Assembly (NCBI GenBank): GCA_944990035.1
Contig: CALYLX010000019.1
Coordinates: 1-64,000, forward strand
Reading direction: 5' to 3'
DNA length: 64,000 bases
From: Clitopilus passeckerianus
Taxonomy: Eukaryota; Basidiomycota; Agaricomycetes; Agaricales; Entolomataceae
Part shown: in pieces, positions 1 through 11,064 of the stretch
Layout: each line of letters starts with the position of its first letter
Position numbering within the stretch: position 1 is the first letter of the stretch
The notes under the pieces: model-generated
The model's database searches: none
What the model was told of the DNA's origin: nothing
What the model saw: the letters and a program-made list of their open reading frames with translations, nothing else
Program-made: the position numbers and the translations under genes

Positions 1-1
1 G

Positions 2-374
2 TTGGATACTCGTTCGCGCCAGCACACCTTCTGGGGTGAAGGAGCTGGAAATGAAAGACATCATCCCGGTCGGGATCCTACCAGCGACACGATAGGGGAT
101 GAACATGATGGTGACGAAGAGGGTGTTGATGTTGCTGGAGACGAGGAAAATGAAAACCTCAGGAAGCGAGAAGCAGAGTTTGCGAGTATGGCCGACCACT
201 TCGAGGAAAGGAAGCAAGCTATCCACGAGATTATGGGCAAGGTAGGCTTTTCCTGTTCATGTTCCACCAGAGTTTCCCAAACTGATTCAGTGACATGTGT
301 TTCTGTAGCTTGATGATCTCTCCAAGGCGCTCACCGATTTCACTCTTCGCAGCCACCCAAGTCTCAGAATTTGA
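2..374 (+). CDS. 3' end of an unidentified gene (partial)
   Basis: This is the tail of a gene that starts outside the window. I read an open exon from the edge to 241 and a second exon 309-374, joined by a GT-AG intron (gtaggc...ctgtag). The visible peptide is very acidic at first (runs of D, E and G), then has a charged helical stretch rich in K, E and R that could form a coiled coil (RKREAEFASMADHFEERK, then IHEIMGKLDDLSKALTDF). I do not recognise the family. The stop at 372-374 is the simplest ending. Another splice, or read-through in a different frame, could carry the coding region further, since a different frame stays open to about 684. The existence of coding sequence is fairly secure; the exact end is not. 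Confidence 0.4.
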
Positions 375-1162
375 TATCTGGCACGGGGGTGACACCAGAT
401 GCTACACCCCTCACACTTACCTTCAAGTTCTCGGCCCCAAATGCCTCTACGAACTCTCAACTGCCGCGCCACCGATGCTTGGCTCCAAATCTATCAGCCC
501 GAACCCGCTTGCTCCGCCTGACGCGGCAGCCAATATAATTCCGGCATCTCTCACTCGCACACAGGCTCCTCAAAGCAAGGCAGTGGCATCTTTCATCATT
601 GATTCCGTGGAACCTGGGAAACAGAGACAATTCATGGATAGCCCAGATTCGATTCAGCAGCATGTAAAGCTACCAGAAATGTAACGAAGGTCCGAATCCG
701 AGTTGGCCGCACTTCCGTCTCAACTATTCGGTTTCTTTTCAAGTGATGTCATGCCTACTACTCTGTCCCTAGAACCCTGCCTATCGCATCGATAACGGGT
801 ATCGTCGAAGGCTGCGCTGAATTTTTTCGTAGTTTTTTTTTTGTTTCGTCCAGTCAGCGCCCGAAGCAAAGTGGAGCTTTTTAGCTTGGACAATGTATTT
901 GACACGAGGCCCTGTTGTTGTAGGCTGTACTGTGAGATTTGTAGCTGCATATATATATGTTCAGCCAAAAAGAACCGAATAGACCCTGATTGACATCGAA
1001 AACGCGAAAGCAACGAGGTTGGCTCCTCTGTGGGGAAGCTGGAAATGGACTCGATCACAGAATTCTTACATCATCCAGTTGACTCGTCCAAATTCTTGTC
1101 CACAGGCGCCTCCGCTGCTATAAGTATCAGTCCTCCTCAACAGACTGCGGTTTCAATCTGCA
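375..1162. other. Intergenic stretch before VTA1
   Basis: This stretch of nearly 800 bases has no gene I can support. One plus-strand frame stays open to about 684 and might be 3' coding or UTR sequence of the preceding gene. The rest should hold that gene's terminator and the VTA1 promoter. A poly-T run near 832-843 and an AT alternation near 951-958 are the only visible low-complexity features. Confidence 0.4.
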
Positions 1163-2907
1163 ATGGCCTCCCAGTCTCCCCTCGGTTTGCCTCCAATCTC
1201 TGCACCTTTGAAGGCGATAACGCCTTATCTTCAACGTGCTCATGAAACTCTCCGACAGGACCCAGTAATCGCCTACTGGTGCGCCTATTATGCCGCCCAA
1301 GTTGGCATTAGTATCAAGGCCAAAGACGGCCAATCTCGAGACTTGCTGTTTGCTCTCCTTAACACCCTAGAAGACATGAAGCAGAAGATAGGACCTCACG
1401 AAGCTGTCGATATCGAGCAAGTCAGTTCAGCATACGTAGAGAACTTCGGAATGAAGATATTTGCCCTGGCCGATAATGAAGACCGATCTGGCAAGGCCAA
1501 CAGGTTGGCTCCTATCTCAATGATATGCTTTCTGGAACTAACGACAGTTTACCAGGTCCACTGCTAAAAAGTTTCTAGCGGCGGCGAACTTTCTCGAAGT
1601 TCTTAGGACTTTCCCAAATATAGAGTCTTCAGAAGGGGTGGGTAATACACCGTGCTGCAATTCCACTGTGCTGACATCTCATTGTTCTGTAGACCTCGGA
1701 GAAGATCAAATACGCCAAGTGGAAAGCCGCCGATATTGCAAAAGCTTTCCGGGAAGGACGAGTGCCTACTGCGGGCCCAGCTGGCGCCGAGATTGAGCAT
1801 GATCGGGTATCTGCTACCGGAATCTCACCACCTTCCCCGACGAATCCATCTGAGCCCAGGAAACGCTCACCGTCTCTATCTCAGAGCGACAAGCGTGCTT
1901 CTCCTACCCATTTGCAAGGCGATGTGACTCCTCCTGCTGGTCGACCCGGGACTGCCTCACGCGTGTCACCACCACGCATCGAGCTTCCTGAACCATCTCG
2001 ACGTTCCCCAACGTCAATATCACCCAACTTCCCAAATGCTCCAAACAACAACCTCGGTGTCAATGTGGACGGACACGCAAGGCTCGGTTGGGGAGGTGAG
2101 GGCGAAACTACGCCAGGAAGTTGGAGTACAGCTGCAACTCCCGGAACAGGTACTCAGACGCCCTCACGAGATTGGGCTCAGCAGCCTTCACCTAGAAAGG
2201 TTCAAGCTAGCCATGGTTTTGATCCCAATCAGGCTACGGGCATCGCTGGTTCAAGCAGTGGTACGAGGAGTCGAAGCAATTCGAACACTACCGGCTTTCT
2301 CCTTCCTCCAGGTCGTCCCGCGTCTGACGAATCCTCTGGTAGCGGTAGCACCCAGAAATCTGTCCGCTTCACACCTTCGACTGTCGGCGGTGATGGCGAG
2401 TCCTCCGTCGGATACTCCTCCGCCCCAACTTCTCCATTTTCTGAACCGGATGTTGGTCCCTCAGGAGGGTACTATTCTGCCAAGCCAGCAGACGTATACC
2501 AGCCTCATCCTATTCTCCCTCCTCCTATTGACCATAACGTACTCCCTCCCGGTTTTGTTCCAGATCCACACCAGCCATTCTTGCCAACTGGGGTTTCGCC
2601 TCAGCCTCATGCCCTTTCACCGCAGCCACCTGTACCAAACATCGGTCATGCGCCAGCCATTACTCCGCCTATGAACGGAACATCCCCTGCTGCTTATCCA
2701 CCCCCGGAAAACGGCATCTATGGCCCTTCTGTCCCCCAGCAGCCTTCACTACCCCGCAAGTCACCTTCTCCTGTTGTTGAGCTCACACCATTAGTTGTTG
2801 CGAAGGCTCAGAAGCACTGTAGGTTTGCAATTAGCGCACTGGACTATGAAGATTTGGAGCAGGCTCGGAAGGAGCTCAGAGCCGCTCTTGCGATACTCGG
2901 AGGTTGA
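1163..2907 (+). CDS. VTA1: Vacuolar protein sorting-associated protein VTA1 (LIP5 homologue)
   Basis: Exons 1163-1503, 1556-1637 and 1693-2907 give about 545 residues. Residues 1-160 match the N-terminal tandem MIT domain of VTA1/LIP5: DPVIAYWCAYYAAQVGI near the start, then YVENFGMKIFALADNEDR and KYAKWKAADIAKAFREG. The last 35 residues are the short C-terminal VTA1 domain (VAKAQKHCRFAISALDYEDL, then ARKELRAALAILGG), which in the family dimerises and binds the Vps4 ATPase. Between them lies a long Pro/Ser-rich linker, much longer than in yeast Vta1 (about 330 residues). In the family the protein works at endosomes, where it stimulates Vps4 to recycle ESCRT-III during multivesicular body formation. 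It converges with the arrestin-like gene downstream. The start is the first ATG that opens the conserved domain. Confidence 0.93.
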
Positions 2908-3205
2908 TCAAGGCTTACTTAGCCTGTGGATTTTTGCACAATTTCTCTTTTTCTCTGCGTAACATATACTATCGTTAACTTTGTTACCTTACAACCGCAG
3001 GATTTTTCTGGATATCTTATGGTGCCTCATTATATTCATCCTATCGTTATCCGTCTATATCTGTTCTCGTTGCATTTTCTCTGTTACATCGATCTTGATC
3101 TCATGTATTTCTACAATCAACGCCGTTGTGTTGGGCCTAGTGCTTTCTATTACTTCCTATCCTAGTCATGTACCCTGTGTATCTAGTCTTAGTTTCCCTC
3201 AAGCA

Positions 3206-6090
3206 TCATTTTGATTCGAGAACTTTCCGGCGTTCCTCTAACTCCCTAATACGCTCTTTCACAGAATGCGAAGACCCAGTGGCCCTACTAGCTCCACTTA
3301 CAGTCCTTCCTAGAGGTGACACCGGAGGACGAACTGGATGTCCGCGGGATAGACTGTGCTTATTGTTGATGTCAGGAATAACCGCCTCCGTGATATAGTC
3401 TTTGTCGCCGTCGTTCTGAGCAAATCCAGATTTAACATGCCCGGCCTCTGATGAATGGGAGTAGCTGGACGCAGTGCTTGCCACAGACACTACGCTACAT
3501 CGTTCCTTGTCAGGACCGCCAGCCCCAGACGGTGGAAGCAGGGGCGGAGGCTTTGGTAAAGTACGGGAATGCAGCTCTTCGCTTCCCATTGAACTAGTGG
3601 AATTGAACAATCCTGAGGGCTTCTCATTCGAGGTGTTGGAGGGCAAGTCACCTAGTGCTGGCTTTTCAACGGTGTTGTTGGCGTCTTCTACGAGGGGATC
3701 TTCCGTCGACAATTCCTCGTCGTTGACATTCTGCGAGCGTGGTTCAACCACTTGTATTTGGTCCTCATTAACACATTGCAGGTCGTATTCATGCTGAGAC
3801 CCGACCAAGTCAACTTGTTCTGCGTCTCCTTTTGAACCAGGAGTTGAATCCGCATCCTTGTTTCCAGAAGAGTTGTCGCATGTGTTAGGCCTATCTTCAA
3901 AGCCCTGACAAAGCACGAATGGTAAAGAAGGCCTAGAGCGTAAGACTTCCGGCTGGCGTCGCAAGGTACTGGGCTCCATGGGCGGCCAAGGAAGTTCAGA
4001 GTCCATGTTACTCTCCCTATCGGCATTCAGATTCCTTAGGTTAGAGTCTTTAGCCTCGAGTGACCTTGAAATGGCAGGTAGAGCATGGTGTTCCACATCT
4101 TTCTCTTGAATTGATTGGTGGTAAAGGTCAGAGAATGTTGGCGGGGTCACATAATCAGGGTCCACAAAGAGCTGAACCGCGTCATAGGGGTGTGTTGAGG
4201 CATCAAGATCGTCATCATCAGTACACTCCTCGTAGGCCTGTCCTTCGGTCTGACTGATATCACACGGACCCGTGCAAGCGTCTTCATCCTGGTCTGAAAC
4301 ACAGTTAATGGTCAAGGTGTATTCATTAGATACTTGATTCGCACCGTCGTCGGATCCAGCGTGATGCATATATTCCTGCACAGAATCCATAGAACGCATA
4401 TCTGCTCCCTGAGCTATCCCTGGATCGATTTCCAAGCCGTTCTCCACGGTCTCGCGGGAGGAATGAGCAGATTTCATGGTTTTATTGAAATGGCGGCTAG
4501 GTAATGCTGGTGGAGGAGAGCTAGGCGGAGGATCAATTGAAAGGAAGTTGACAATGCGGATCGGCAGGACCACCTGCGCATCCAGTGTTTGCAGGGGGCC
4601 GGCATGCAAGGTCACCTGAAGAGAATAGTTGACCTCTAGAAGTTGGCTTCGACAGACAGTCAGTACGCCTTGCTGTAATATACAATCAGACACGCGACGC
4701 TGTCAGATTTAGGAAGAGCATCCTCACCGGAAGGTGAATACTGAGTGAAAACTCCCTACGTTCTCCCGGAAAAACCCCCGTCCACCACCCTTTTGCACTG
4801 GCTTGCTGGCGTGTGCCCGAGCTGCGTCGACCCATTTCTAGCACAGACTCTGCCACTTGTTTATGATTAGTGAACGTCTGACATGCGTCCGGATCCGCAA
4901 TATATTCGCCATCAATAAGCGTGTCCAGTCGCCTGTGAGGTTTGAAGACTATCACGGAGCGAATCAGGGCAAGTGTAACACCTTTCACAGTTTTCTTCGT
5001 ATCGTTGTTGACCAATATATCCACAGTACAGGCTTGTCCCGCTACCCAGCAAGAGCGATGGAGAATCGCATTCAACCCTACTTTCCCTCCACCATCCATA
5101 GACGAGCCCTTGGCAGTGGACGCCGATACTGGTTCCTTGTCAGGTGCAAGGATGGATGCGGGATTAAGCCTCGGCCAGACTTCACAATTCCGATAGAAAT
5201 GGGCGATTGAGGCTTTGTCACAACCAAACTCTTTGCACTTGATGGATCTAAACAAATGAATTAGCTTGATTACGCACATACATGGCAAGAACGTACACCA
5301 TCGCAATATACCTAATGGCGACTCCTGCTTGTGCCACAAGTGCGCCTTTTGGAAGACCATATTCGGACGATATGGGTATATGCACCGAGAAGGGCAAGCA
5401 AAATTCTCCCTCTCTAACGATAGAGAAGCCGTCAGAGTCTGGTGGTGACTCAGACAGGTCCATGAAATTCGGAGCTGCCTCGGAGAGTTTTGCGGAGCAT
5501 TGGTAGAATGGGTATCTTTCCTTATCGTTTGAGATGCATTCAAACCCAATTAGCCTGACTTTGCCGTCGCCTAGCATCATTGGAGGTTCCTTGTGGCTCT
5601 CTCTTGTTCGTATGTTGACTTTGATGTGCCCATGCAAGTATCCACCTTGCACGCAAACGTTGGTGTACGGGACCAGATCTACTTCTACGCGGGCTTTGGT
5701 TCGCGCCTGCTCAAAAGTTGTTCTGTCCTTTGGTAGAAGCCTCTGACCAGGAGGTGGAAGGAGAGTTGCACCGCTTCTTAAGCGAGCATTGGAGCTTCCG
5801 AGAATGGCGTTGAGCTCTGCAGCATTTCGGCCAGGAGGCGCGCCCACGCTGAGTAAAGTTCCATGACGATCCAGCCCTACCGCGTACTCAGTTGCAGAGC
5901 GACTGTGTTGCGGCGTTGAAGCTTCTCCCGAAGGGCCAATTACTGGCATCTGGTTTGGACGTACACCTCTGTCCGGACCTTCGGTTTGGCGGAGAGACCG
6001 CTCACAGCTAGTGGTGTGATGCAGTGAGCTCATGGCTACCCCGTGGCGAGTGGCCATGTCAATACCCAGGCCAGCCGATTGACCAGGCAT
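3206..6090 (-). CDS. Arrestin-domain protein (alpha-arrestin-like trafficking adaptor)
   Basis: Exons, in order of transcription, are 5297-6090, 4728-5247 and 3206-4672, about 926 residues. Residues 90-270 look like an arrestin N domain (VEVDLVPYTNVCVQGGYLHG; then FCLPFSVHIPISSEYGLPKG). Residues 330-500 look like the C domain (NAILHRSCWVAGQACTVDIL; ALIRSVIVFKPHRRLDTLID), with the closing strand LEVNYSLQVTLHAGP just after the second intron. The remaining 400 residues are low in complexity and rich in Ser, Asp and Glu, ending in a short charged helix (ERIRELEERRKVLESK). Fungal alpha-arrestins usually recruit a HECT ubiquitin ligase to plasma-membrane cargo through PPxY motifs. I see no clear PPxY here, so the ligase link is unproven. 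The fold call is good; the cargo cannot be told. Confidence 0.75.
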
Positions 6091-6723
6091 TTGGAATTCC
6101 AGGGCGTGGTCGAATTGAACTTTGAAGGGCTTTGAACTTCAAAACAAGAGACAAGGTGAGGGCCTTGCCAGTGCTGACAAAGAAACGCGTCTGTCTTCAG
6201 GCATTGGTCGCGTCAAATTATCCGTTTCTCAGCACTACTGGGGTGCCCGGTTGTATCACCCGGAAACACCGCCCTTTGTTACCTGTTTGGTGCCTTCGCA
6301 TTGGTATTTCTGAAGGATATACCCATGGATTGCTTTGTCCCCATTGGTGTATCGGGATGATACACCGACGGGAAGCTACTAAACATGTTTTCTGCGCTAG
6401 TGTATCCAAATGATACAGCTATCCATGCCAGCAGTGCAGGCAATTCTCAGGTAGCTTTTAGCAATATAATGATACAATACGGATGTCCATTGAAAGACCA
6501 ATGAATATGGATGAAGAATCATATCTACATGCTCGAAAAGTAATAAATACACAAAAAAGTCCTAAAAATAGTATATGCACATTTTATCCTACAGTAGTCA
6601 GTACGAGAATCGATCCAAATCCGAACTGGTGGGTATATAGAAGTACGAAGTGCGGGGTATCAGGTCCGTTCATTTGAATGGAATACGAACTCTCAAAAAT
6701 CTGATTCGAAAAAGAGGAAGGAA
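6091..6723. other. Intergenic region between the arrestin-like and GNAT genes
   Basis: About 630 bases without a supported gene. It holds the promoter side of the arrestin-like gene (minus strand) and the 3' flank of the GNAT gene. Short open frames occur in it but have no recognisable content. It contains the pair of palindromes listed separately, and further copies of the half-site sequence near 6252 and 6468. Confidence 0.5.
6346..6416. repeat. Two copies of a spaced palindrome, TGTATC-N5-GATACA
   Basis: The core TGTATC, five bases, GATACA occurs twice: arms at 6348-6365 (extended by matching G/C flanks to 6346-6366) and again at 6401-6416. The spacers differ (GGGAT and CAAAT) while the arms are identical. 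It lies 260-320 bp upstream of the arrestin-like gene's start. It could be a binding site for a dimeric regulator or just a weak hairpin; no function is known to me. Confidence 0.5.
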
Positions 6724-7819
6724 TCACCAGTGCCCAAGATCAACCCGATTGCTATCGAACCCGATCTCAATCCATGAGTTGACGGGTATATGGGACCCGT
6801 TAGCCTCCGAGCTAATACCAACAAAACCAACTCGGTCATAGACCTTTCTGGCGGCAAGGTTGTTGTGTGCGACGTAGAGAACGACGCTCTCCCTCTTCTT
6901 CAACAATCTATGGATACGAAAGTCAGAAAGGGTATATTTCAGATGCAAATAGGTGACAAACATTTGGGTAACCTTGCGAACAAGGCGCTCTGCGCATTTC
7001 ATGCCTCGCCACTTAGGATTGGTGTACACCTTGGTGATGGCGGAGACGGTCTCGCTCTCACGAGTCACGGCAACGATAGAAGCAATCTCTTCTGCTTGGT
7101 GATCTGTGGCCATGGTATGTACCCATACTTGTCTGCGGCTGATCATGAGAGAGGCCTCTTGTCTTGCCTGTTCCATTTCAAGAGTGAAGGGTTCCTGCCA
7201 GGCAAATGTTAGCAAACCGGTTCATGCAATCACTTCTGACTAAACTGACCGAACCCTCTGCAAAGCCGTAGCAGAGCTGAGCAACAGCATCGAGATCAGC
7301 GATGTTTGCAAGGCGCAATTCATATGTGCGATCGGGGAACAAAGTGAAGCTACGGGTCTTGAAGGTTTTTCTAGTGCAATGGGTGAGCATTGCATGATAG
7401 TATGGTTTCTCGAAGTAGGCGCATATTCCGATGAGCCTGGACCATGTCTTCGCGAACCTCTTGCCAACGACATCGAGTGCAAAGACAGAGAAGGCACGCT
7501 TAACAGGAATCTCTGCGTGCAGCGCGTCCGCGAGCAAGCTCAATCGAGGTTGAAGGAATTCGTTGTTGAGTCGCTCCAAAGGATGAGGTGAGAATATGAA
7601 AATTGGAAGTGTGCCCAACGACCCATGCGTGCAAGAGAGCACAAAATCAATTGTGTCCCTGGTAGAGCAAACAATCCAGAATTGGCCAGGAAATTGCTGA
7701 GCAGCAGCCTGTAAAGCGTGTGGGTACATAATATTTGCTTCTCTGGGGTGAGATTCAAAGACCTCCCACAAGTCTTGAGGGAAGTCAGCAGTAGAGTGGT
7801 AGACAAGAACGGAAGACAT
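6724..7819 (-). CDS. GNAT-family N-acetyltransferase
   Basis: Exons 7250-7819 and 6724-7194, about 346 residues. The C-terminal half carries the GNAT fold: a strand ending ITKVYTNPKWRG, then the acetyl-CoA pyrophosphate loop and helix (WRGMKCAERLVRKVTQMF, residues about 255-275, in place of the usual Q/R-x-x-G-x-G/A), then LYVAHNNLAARKVYDRVGF, the typical motif-B region with the N-x-x-A-x-x-x-Y pattern. The N-terminal half is a family-specific extension. Substrate cannot be inferred. A TATA-like element lies about 62 bp upstream. It is transcribed away from the POP3-like gene across about 600 bp. Confidence 0.8.
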
Positions 7820-8424
7820 CTTGGGGAGGGTTTAGCTGAAGTTGATAGGTTGTTGACTCCAAATGTCGCCAGCTAACCTATCTATATATACAAGAAAGAA
7901 AAGGACCGGACAGCACCAGACAACAGGTATAACAGGTATACAAAGCTCGGAGTGAGCATTGTGGTGTGAACCGATCTATTTCAAATGAGTCAACCATACC
8001 ACCTTCCATTCTTTGAGACACACCTTTCTTCCGATGGTAAGCATTAGATACGCGGCATTTAGACCCAGAATCGCTGGACTAGGACTAGCTGTCGACGCCT
8101 GTCGTGAGTCACCGCCTTCAAAAAAAGTGACATGGTGTGTGCAGGACAACCGCGGGCAGAGAATCCATGGGCGCTTTGCAAGGAATGCTGTCTCTTATTT
8201 CTCGCAGGAATATCAAAAACCAGTTTTTGAGTAGGCCCTATAGAAGTCCTGGGCATTGACGCTGTACATGCTGTCATCATTGTATTTGCATTGTACGATG
8301 TGGATACCCGGTAAGGCAGTGAGATGTGCCAAACAATTGGCAAAGAGCTGTAACTTCACACTCGTCCGATCAACTTGTTCCTCTCTGTGAACCCAAATCT
8401 TTGCCATCGGGATTCTTCCTCAGA
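7820..8424. other. Divergent promoter region, GNAT gene / POP3-like gene
   Basis: About 600 bp between the starts of two divergent genes. It contains an alternating TA tract near 7881-7890 facing the GNAT gene and a short direct repeat (ACAGGTATA twice, about 7923-7940). No other gene is visible; small open frames inside have no recognisable content. Confidence 0.5.
7881..7890 (-). promoter_or_regulatory. TATA-like element of the GNAT gene
   Basis: The minus strand reads TATATATAGA about 62 bp before the start codon at 7819, a typical position and sequence for a fungal TATA box. Assigned from sequence and spacing only. Confidence 0.4.
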
Positions 8425-9465
8425 ATGGCAGATAAAGCCGCGAGAATCCATACTCATGGGTCGAACCGCGCAAAAACTCGGGAAGTAGGCGAGCGGAAGG
8501 CTGTGTTCAAGAGCGTGCTAGACAGCCCCTTTCGAATTTCATGGTACTGCACAATTCTTCGCGTATGATTGCTCTGAAATTCATCTCATGCAGGCCGTCC
8601 GTACCCTTGAACCTCCAGAATACTATTCTGGCGATGCTGATCAGTCTGTTGGATGGCGTCGCCGAGTTCCAACAACATCACCGCCATGAAAGCCGGAAGA
8701 GAAAACGGGAAATAAGCCAGAACGAAGATTCAAGCTCAAAGAAGAGAAGAACCACTGGGAAAGAGAAAGCTGCGACGGCGTCCCAAATGGAAGTAATTGC
8801 TGCTCACCCTGATGACTCCTCAACTACAGAGATACCGAATCGGCCTTCCGTCCTCGATCATATAGCAGTGGGAATCAATGAAGTCACAAAGCGTCTGGAG
8901 AATCAGACAAGAGTTGCTCGAACACAGATCGTTACCACGGATAAATTCATTTCAAACCCGTCCAACCCGACCCATAACCCTCTCAAAGTGATTCTGGTCT
9001 GCCGTGCGGACATAAATCCTCTCGTTCTCGTCGACCACTTCCCTCATCTGGTGGCGGCCTACAACTCTTCCCAAGCCCAGGAGACCTTAAAACTCGTCTC
9101 ATTGCCAAAGGAAGCAGAGGCTACGCTCGCAAAAGCACTTGGGTTGCACCGCGCTGCCATCATCGGCCTTCAGGTGAGTGTTCATTTCTCCCGCATGTCT
9201 TGTCCCTTATACCATGCTCTAGTCCAACTGCCATGGTCTAGAGACACTTCTACCTCTGCTCGAGAATGTACCTACTCTCAAGGCGACCTGGTTGGCCCCA
9301 AATTCGGCTCGTTCACTCGTGCCAACACATATCAAACAAGTGAAAACGTCCATGCCGAAGGATATGCGAGCTTCAAAGAAGAGGAGAATGGATGGCAAAG
9401 CAGCTGCGAAACAAAAACGGCAAGAAACGCAGAAAGCCCAGGTCAACCCTGCAAGCCCAACGTAG
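8425..9465 (+). CDS. Ribonuclease P/MRP subunit POP3-like protein
   Basis: Exons 8425-8543, 8594-9173 and 9223-9465 give about 313 residues. The middle carries an L7Ae-like fold of the Pop3 kind: PLKVILVCRADINPLVLVDH, then LVSLPKEAEATLAKALGL and HRAAIIGLQ, and across the last intron LETLLPLLENVPTLKATWL. An acidic and basic low-complexity insert (many K, R and S near residues 75-110) and a very basic C-terminal tail (KKRRMDGKAAAKQKRQE) suit an RNA-binding nucleolar protein. In yeast Pop3 is a subunit of RNase P and RNase MRP, which process pre-tRNA and pre-rRNA. The first exon is needed to supply the N-terminal FKSVLDSPFRISW stretch; its ATG is the first in that frame. The family call is by pattern, not alignment. 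Confidence 0.72.
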
Positions 9466-9704
9466 CGATATCTACGCATGTCGATTCTTGTAGCTCACAG
9501 TTGTATGTATCTCGATAAATCCAGTGAATATGTGCATTGAAACGACTACCGGCGCCATCCTCGATCTTCAACGGGTCTGCGACAAAGCTGAGAGCTTAAA
9601 AAACTGCATGAACTTGAAGTGGTCGCGCGATCTGTCACACGCACGTGCTATGAATGTACTAATTGGCGTCACGCGACGGCGCGACTCGTCCTCGCCCCAA
9701 CATC

Positions 9705-11048
9705 ATGTTCATCGCTTTGGTCGGAACTTGTTTCTCCGGGAAGACTACTATACAGGAGTACTTCATCACTAGACACAACTTCACATCTGTTAGTATCCAG
9801 CCTGATCGGTCTGATCGACATGAGAACGGGGTGATTTCAATTCCAGTCGTCCTACCGTGCAAGAATCTAAATCAGACTCTCCAGAGGACTGAGTTCCCGA
9901 GCGACGACCGAACTAGCACACACATCCTACAAAATGGCTCCCAAAACATCGCTTCCTCGTTCTCGACCCCCCAAGAACTACTCGACTACGTGACAAGACA
10001 CTGGCGCCAAAATTTTATAACTGTCGATTTGTCAACTCGAAAGCTAGTTGAAACGTTCATCCGAAGACCTTTCTTCATGCTTATGAGCGTAGACGCTCCA
10101 ATCTTGACCCGCTTTCAGCGATCACTGACGTGAGTTTTTGAATACTTCTCTTTATCAGGGCTACCTTGAGCAGGCCCATCAGCCCCTCCCTTGAGGATTT
10201 TGTCCGCTCCCATGACAGCGATGGGTCTCTGAAGCAGCTTTTTGATCTCATTGACGTTCAGATCGAGAATTCTTATGAAACTATACCCGAACTTTACCAG
10301 CATTTGAATGACTTGAACCTGTTGGACCCCGAGTTGTTGAGACCTGGCTGGGATGCATACTTTATGGTAAGCGCCTTAAAAATACGATCGAATGGATAGG
10401 CTGACACAATTTCAGACGCTTGCCTCTCTCGCCTCCCAACGCTCTAACTGTATGAAGAGACGTGTAGGCGCGGTGCTTGTAAGAGATAATCGTGTGGTTT
10501 CTACAGGGTTTGGTGTTCTTCGCTGTGCAAGCCTAGATTTCTGATTTACTCAGGACCGTCATATAGCTACAACGGGACGCCTCGTGGCCTACGGAACTGC
10601 AACGAGGGAGGCTGTCCCCAGTGCAGTATGACCTCCACCTTGGAATGCGTGTGCTTGCATGCTGAGGAAAATGCACTGCTAGAGGCTGGGAGAGAAAGAA
10701 TCGGCACAAATTCTGTACTCTATTGCAATACGTCGGTCTTCTGGGTTTGTCCTCGGGAATTTTGTCACTCACATCTAGATCCGCCCGTGACAGATGTCCC
10801 TGCCTCAAATGCACCGTCAAGATTATACAGACAGGCGTGAAAACGGTCGTGTATAATCTAACGTACAAAGTGTTTGTCATGTCTTCAGGATGTTGTACAG
10901 GGTTACTCACCTCACTCATAGGGACGACGCCTCTGCTTCCCTTTTTCAAGAAGCTGGTGTGGAGCTTCGACGCTACGATCCAAACAAACGATCCAGTCTT
11001 CAGGTTCCCACATCCTTGCAAGGTCCAAGATTACCTCTTCCGAGTTGA
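9705..11048 (+). CDS. DCD1: Deoxycytidylate (dCMP) deaminase
   Basis: Six exons (9705-10129, 10159-10366, 10416-10507, 10567-10731, 10794-10871, 10922-11048) encode about 364 residues. The zinc-dependent cytidine/dCMP deaminase signature is complete: HAE at 273-275 (His ligand and catalytic Glu) and PCLKC at 299-303 (two Cys ligands). STGYNGTPRG around 240-249 and GGCPQC are typical of dCMP deaminases, which are activated by dCTP and inhibited by dTTP. The enzyme turns dCMP into dUMP, the substrate of thymidylate synthase. The N-terminal 210 residues include a P-loop-like GTCFSGKTT, an extension seen in fungal members. I chose the ATG at 9705 because it opens this P-loop strand. The stop is only 16 bp from the stop of the convergent TTI1 gene. 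Confidence 0.93.
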
Positions 11049-11064
11049 AGGGTCGACGAGGAAT

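Noticed and set aside
295..684. Open frame of 129 codons as a separate gene
   Set aside because: Its start falls in the acceptor region of the intron of the edge gene, it has no recognisable domain, and the upstream exon is better joined in another frame. Kept only as an uncertainty about the edge gene's 3' end.
720..1058. Minus-strand open frame in the VTA1 upstream region
   Set aside because: Low-complexity composition, includes the poly-T run as Lys codons, and has no family resemblance.
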